From Mycolicibacterium sediminis (GTDB taxonomy: Bacteria > Actinomycetota > Actinomycetes > Mycobacteriales > Mycobacteriaceae): 64,000 nt of DNA. Shown here one piece after another: positions 60,904 through 64,000 of the stretch; the first letter of the stretch is position 1, and each line of letters begins with the position of its first letter. Both the position numbers and the translations under genes were made by a program. The notes beneath the pieces were generated by a model. It was given only the letters and a program-made list of their open reading frames with translations. It ran no database searches and was not told the origin of the DNA. The stretch covers positions 4,774,001 to 4,838,000 of the forward strand of contig NZ_AP022588.1 of NCBI RefSeq assembly GCF_010731735.1, given 5' to 3'.

Positions 60904-60909
60904 AGGTTA
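60904..60909 (-). promoter_or_regulatory. -10 element (TAACCT) for the riboswitch-gdx transcript
   Basis: Minus-strand TAACCT overlaps the ilvE stop codon (TAA, 60909-60907). A start near 60897 would put the whole riboswitch at the 5' end of the mRNA, beginning with a GTGTCC...GGACAC hairpin. Confidence 0.4.
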
Positions 60910-62013
60910 GCCGAGGCGAGTCATCCACCGGTGGGTGTCGGCGAACGTGCCGCGCTGGATCCCGGTCAGCGTGTCGCGCAGCGCCATGGTGACCTCACCG
61001 GGCCTGCCGTCGGCGATGACGAACTCGCCGTCGCCGGACTTCACGTGCGACACCGGGGTGATCACCGCGGCCGTGCCGCACGCGAACACCTCGGTGATCT
61101 CACCCGCGTCGGCCTTCTTGCGCCACTCGTCGACGTCGATCTTGCGTTCCTCGATCGCATAGCCGGCGTCGGTGGCCAACTGCAGCAGCGAGTCCCGCGT
61201 GATGCCGGGCAGCAGCGAGCCACTCAGCTCCGGGGTGACCAGACGTGCCGATCCGCCGCTGCCGAAGACGAAGAACAGGTTCATGCCGCCCATCTCCTCG
61301 ACGTAGCGGCGTTCGATCGCGTCCAGCCAGACGACCTGGTCGCAGCCGTGCTCGGTGGCCTCGGCCTGCGCGAGCAGCGAGGCGGCGTAGTTGCCGCCGA
61401 ACTTGGCGGCGCCCGTTCCACCGGGACTGGCGCGCACGTACTCCGTCGACAGCCACACCGACACCGGCTTGAGGCCACCCTTGAAGTAGGCACCCGCCGG
61501 GGACCCGATGACCATGTACCGGTACTCCGTCGCGGGGCGAACACCCAGTCCGGGCTCGGTGGCGAAGATGAACGGCCGCAAGTACAGCGACTCTTCGCCG
61601 CCCGCCGCCGGGACCCAGTCGGCGTCGACCGAGATCAGCTGACGCAGCGACTCGAGGAACACCTCGTCGGGCAGCTCTGGGATCGCCAGCCTGCGCGCGG
61701 AGGTACGCAGTCGCGCCGCGTTGGCGTCCGGTCGGAACGACACGATCGACCCGTCCGCCCAGCGATAGGCCTTGAGCCCCTCGAAGACCTCCTGCGCGTA
61801 GTGCAGGACGACCGCCGACGGGTCGAGTTCGATGGGGCCGTACGGCAGCACCGCGGCGTCGTGCCAGCCGCGGCCCTCGGTGTAGTCGATCGACACCATG
61901 TGGTCGGTATGGAACCGGCCGAAGCCCGGCTCGCGCAGGATGTCGGCTCGTACCTCGTCGCTCGCCGGTGACGCGTTGGTGGCAAGCGAGAACTCGAGGG
62001 GGCCATCGGTCAT
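60907..62013 (-). CDS. ilvE: IlvE, branched-chain amino-acid aminotransferase
   Basis: The 368-residue PLP fold-type IV enzyme transaminates Leu, Ile and Val. Lys204 in 'GAAKFGGNYAASL' is the Schiff-base lysine at the same number as in M. tuberculosis IlvE. Other motifs are 'HYAQEVFEGLKAYRW', 'EEMGGMNLFFVFG' and 'EVFACGTAAVITPV'. The ATG lies 6 nt after TATGAT, so the mRNA is probably leaderless and separate from gcvT, which ends 22 bp upstream. Confidence 0.95.
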   Translation of the reverse strand: MTDGPLEFSLATNASPASDEVRADILREPGFGRFHTDHMVSIDYTEGRGWHDAAVLPYGPIELDPSAVVLHYAQEVFEGLKAYRWADGSIVSFRPDANAARLRTSARRLAIPELPDEVFLESLRQLISVDADWVPAAGGEESLYLRPFIFATEPGLGVRPATEYRYMVIGSPAGAYFKGGLKPVSVWLSTEYVRASPGGTGAAKFGGNYAASLLAQAEATEHGCDQVVWLDAIERRYVEEMGGMNLFFVFGSGGSARLVTPELSGSLLPGITRDSLLQLATDAGYAIEERKIDVDEWRKKADAGEITEVFACGTAAVITPVSHVKSGDGEFVIADGRPGEVTMALRDTLTGIQRGTFADTHRWMTRLG

Positions 62014-62019
62014 GGGGAA

Positions 62020-62025
62020 ATCATA
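62020..62025 (-). promoter_or_regulatory. -10 element (TATGAT) of ilvE
   Basis: Minus-strand TATGAT, in an AT-rich patch, is followed by TTCCCC and the ATG at 62013, predicting a leaderless mRNA. Confidence 0.6.
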
Positions 62026-62035
62026 TAACTCGTGA

Positions 62036-63133
62036 CTAGCGAGTTTTAGCCTCCACGAACGGCGGCGCGACCACCTCGCACTCGAGCCGCTTGCCGCGGA
62101 CGTCGACGGCCACCGTCTGCCCGTCGGCGATGCCGGCGGCGGTGTCGATCAGCGCCAGTGCGATGCCGACCTTCAGCGACGGCGAGAACGTGCCCGACGT
62201 GGTGACGCCGACCGGGTCGTCGCCGGCGAGCACCGTCATCTCGGCGCGGGGCACGCCCCGCCCCACGGCCTTGAGCCCGCGCAGGGTCCGCGTGGGTCCG
62301 GCGGCCTTCTCGGCAAGCAGCGCGTCACGACCCCAGAAGGCGTCCTTCTTCCAGCCGACGGCCCAGCCGCACCGGGCCTGCACCGGCGACACCTCGGCGG
62401 TCAGCTCGTGTCCGTGCAGCGGGTAGCCCATCTCCGTGCGCAGCGTGTCGCGTGCGCCGAGGCCGGCGGGCTCGCCGCCTGCCTCGCGAACCGCCTCGAC
62501 GAGCGCGTCGAACACCACACCGGCGCGGTCCCACGTCGGGAGCAGTTCGTAGCCCTGCTCACCGGTGTAGCCCGTCCGGCACACGCGCACCGGGACGCCG
62601 TCGTACTCGGCGTCGGCGTAGCCCATGTAATCCATGTCGGTCGGCAGCCCGAGCCCACCGACCACCTCGGCCGACCGCGGACCCTGCACGGCCAGCACGG
62701 CGTACGAGCGGTGCTCGTCTGTGATCGTCAGCCCCTCGGGCGCGCGCTCCTTCAGCGCGGCCACGACGGCGGGCGTGTTGGCGGCGTTGGGCACGAGGAA
62801 CACCTCGTCCTCGGAGACGTAGTAGGCGATCAGGTCGTCGATGACGCCGCCGGAGTCGTTGCAGCACAACGTGTACTGCGCCTTGCCCGTCCCGATCCGG
62901 TTCAGGTCGTTGGTGAACGCGGAGTTGACGTAGGCCGCTGCCCCGGGTCCCTTGATCAGCGCCTTGCCGAGGTGGCTGACGTCGAAGAGACCGACGGCGG
63001 TGCGGGTGGCGTTGTGCTCGGTGACGGTGCCGGCGTACGACACCGGCATCAGCCAGCCCCCGAACTCGGCGAAACTGGCGCCCAGTTCGCGATGGCGATC
63101 TTCGAGCGGGCCCTGGAGCAGGTTGTCGGTCAC
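62036..63133 (-). CDS. gcvT: GcvT, glycine cleavage T protein (aminomethyltransferase)
   Basis: The 365-residue protein moves the methylene group from aminomethyl-lipoyl H protein to tetrahydrofolate. Motifs: 'EFGGWLMPVSYAGTVTEHNA', 'VGLFDVSHLGK', 'CRTGYTGEQGYELL' and 'DTLRTEMGYPLHGHEL'. The GTG at 63133 follows a TAATCT element by 8 nt. Other glycine cleavage genes are not in the window. Confidence 0.94.
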   Translation of the reverse strand: MTDNLLQGPLEDRHRELGASFAEFGGWLMPVSYAGTVTEHNATRTAVGLFDVSHLGKALIKGPGAAAYVNSAFTNDLNRIGTGKAQYTLCCNDSGGVIDDLIAYYVSEDEVFLVPNAANTPAVVAALKERAPEGLTITDEHRSYAVLAVQGPRSAEVVGGLGLPTDMDYMGYADAEYDGVPVRVCRTGYTGEQGYELLPTWDRAGVVFDALVEAVREAGGEPAGLGARDTLRTEMGYPLHGHELTAEVSPVQARCGWAVGWKKDAFWGRDALLAEKAAGPTRTLRGLKAVGRGVPRAEMTVLAGDDPVGVTTSGTFSPSLKVGIALALIDTAAGIADGQTVAVDVRGKRLECEVVAPPFVEAKTR

Positions 63134-63141
63134 GAGAAGCA

Positions 63142-63147
63142 AGATTA
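63142..63147 (-). promoter_or_regulatory. -10 element (TAATCT) of gcvT
   Basis: Minus-strand TAATCT is 8 nt ahead of the GTG start at 63133, so the leader is at most 1-2 nt. Confidence 0.5.
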
Positions 63148-63168
63148 ACCCCTGGTCGCTTGGCGCCC

Positions 63169-63278
63169 GCCCGCCGATCAATCCCCCGGTCGCTTCGCTC
63201 CTGCCCGCCGATCAATCCCCCGGTCGCTTCGCTCCTGCCCGCCGATCAAACCCCCGGTCGCTTCGCTCCTGCCCGCCG
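63169..63278. repeat. 34-bp tandem repeat (three copies plus 8 bp) between gcvT and pepB
   Basis: Units begin at 63169, 63203 and 63237, each GCCCGCCGATCAA followed by CCCCCGGTCGCTTCGCTCCT (one base differs in the third). A degenerate partial copy precedes them and GCCCGCCG follows. The core and the 34-bp period match the array at 52121 in reverse orientation. In M. tuberculosis an adenylate cyclase gene (Rv2212) occupies this gap. Confidence 0.9.
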
Positions 63279-63287
63279 GACCCTCGC

Positions 63288-63293
63288 TAGGGT
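63288..63293 (+). promoter_or_regulatory. -10 element (TAGGGT) of pepB
   Basis: TAGGGT is followed by 8 nt and the pepB GTG at 63302, so the transcript is leaderless or nearly so. It begins 10 bp after the 34-bp repeat array. Confidence 0.5.
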
Positions 63294-63301
63294 TGATTCC
63301 C

Positions 63302-64000
63302 GTGAGCACCGCACCCGAATACCAGTCCCCCACCGTCACCGTCGCCACCAGCCTGCCCAAGCGCGGGGTCGGTTCGGCGGTGCTGATCCTCCCGGTCGTC
63401 ACGGGTGACGACGACACCGCCCGGGTGGTGTCGACGCCCTTCCTCGACGCCACGGCCGTCGGCGAGATCGAAGCGGCGCTCGCGGCGCTCGGCGCCAAGG
63501 GTGGCAGCGACCAGGTGACGCGCGTGATCGCGCCGTCGCTGCCGGTCGCCAGCGTCCTGGCCGTCGGCCTGGGCGCAGCGCGTGACGAGTGGTCGGCCGA
63601 CGCGGTGCGTCGCGCCTCGGGCGTCGCGGCACGCACCCTGTCCGGGACCGAGTCGGTGATCACGGCGCTGTCGGAACTCAACACCGAGACTGCGGTCGAG
63701 GGCCTCATCCTCGGCGCCTACCGGTTCAGCGACTTCCGTAGCGAGAAGACCGCACCCAAGGAGCCGGCGCTGGCGAAGATCACCGCGCTGGCCACCGCCA
63801 AGGACGCCAAGGCCAACGCCGTCCGCGGGACCGACATCGCGACCGCGATCGCGACGGCGCGCGACTTCGTCAACACCCCGCCCAGCCACCTCTTCCCCGC
63901 CGAGTTCGCCGAACGGGCACGGGCACTCGGCAAGTCGGTGGGCCTCGAGGTGGAGGTGCTCGACGAGAAGGCCCTCGAGAAGGCGGGATACGGCGGCATC
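63302..64000 (+). CDS. pepB: PepB leucyl aminopeptidase (M17), 5' part only
   Basis: The frame runs open from a GTG at 63302 to the window end, giving 233 residues of a protein usually about 500-515 long. The N-terminal M17 domain is visible, and 'ATARDFVNTPPSHLFPAEFA' is the conserved hinge before the zinc-binding catalytic domain, which lies beyond the window. It is a cytosolic manganese/zinc aminopeptidase. Confidence 0.9.
   Translation, partial: MSTAPEYQSPTVTVATSLPKRGVGSAVLILPVVTGDDDTARVVSTPFLDATAVGEIEAALAALGAKGGSDQVTRVIAPSLPVASVLAVGLGAARDEWSADAVRRASGVAARTLSGTESVITALSELNTETAVEGLILGAYRFSDFRSEKTAPKEPALAKITALATAKDAKANAVRGTDIATAIATARDFVNTPPSHLFPAEFAERARALGKSVGLEVEVLDEKALEKAGYGGI

Noticed and set aside
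63169..63278. Possible CRISPR array
   Set aside because: The 34-bp units are directly contiguous with no spacers, there are no cas genes, and the same repeat occurs elsewhere in intergenic DNA.

Overview
The window is high-GC DNA from a Mycobacterium, most likely an environmental fast-growing (Mycolicibacterium-type) species. The gene content is diagnostic: the division and cell-wall (dcw) cluster with Wag31 and SepF, the mannosyltransferases MptA, MptC and PimB', the bcc-aa3 respiratory genes, PknL with its Rv2175c-type partner, MmpS3, LppM and RipC. Order and orientation follow the Rv2144c-Rv2213 stretch of M. tuberculosis as I remember it. Start codons are a mix of ATG and GTG, with a few TTG, and many genes have a TANNNT -10 element 6-8 nt before the start codon, which points to leaderless mRNAs. 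There are no rRNA, tRNA, IS or CRISPR elements.

Layout. 1-2.3 kb: end of a serine hydrolase, a class I glutamine amidotransferase and a convergent TIGR01777-family epimerase. 2.3-21.1 kb (minus strand): dcw cluster read as mraZ-rsmH-ftsL-like-pbpB-murE-murF-mraY-ftsW-murG-murC-ftsQ-ftsZ-pgeF-sepF-yggT-wag31-small membrane protein, with many 4-base stop/start overlaps and MraZ operator boxes ahead of mraZ. Two expected members are missing: murD (between mraY and ftsW) is gone, and yggS (between pgeF and sepF) survives only as a C-terminal remnant. 21.4-26.3 kb: DUF3040 protein with a good intrinsic terminator, GNAT acetyltransferase, lppM, idsA2, mptA. 26.3-30.8 kb: Rv2175c-like regulator divergent from pknL, aroG, DEDDh RNase AS, membrane protein. 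30.9-40.6 kb: mptC, acyltransferase, ArsA-like ATPase cluster with SRPBCC proteins, fadD15, pimB', a secreted metallopeptidase, ripC. 40.7-44.0 kb: small Cys protein, DEDDh/GIY-YIG fusion nuclease, trpD. 44.2-52.0 kb: ctaE-qcrCAB, a DUF2561 membrane protein, mmpS3, ctaF, ctaC, which together encode most of the bcc-aa3 supercomplex. 52.2-58.2 kb: asnB, adoK, a membrane protein, an A-type Fe-S carrier, glycerate kinase, a DUF3043 protein. 58.2-60.5 kb: cobU-cobT-cobS. 60.5-64 kb: SMR exporter behind a guanidine-III riboswitch, ilvE, gcvT and the 5' part of pepB.

Functionally the window joins peptidoglycan synthesis and septation, phosphatidylinositol mannoside/lipomannan assembly, terminal respiration, amino-acid metabolism and cobalamin loop assembly. 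The strongest observations are the absence of murD, the decayed yggS, the riboswitch/Gdx unit, overlapping divergent leaderless promoters of pknL and its partner, and a GC-rich 34-bp tandem repeat family in gene-poor gaps.
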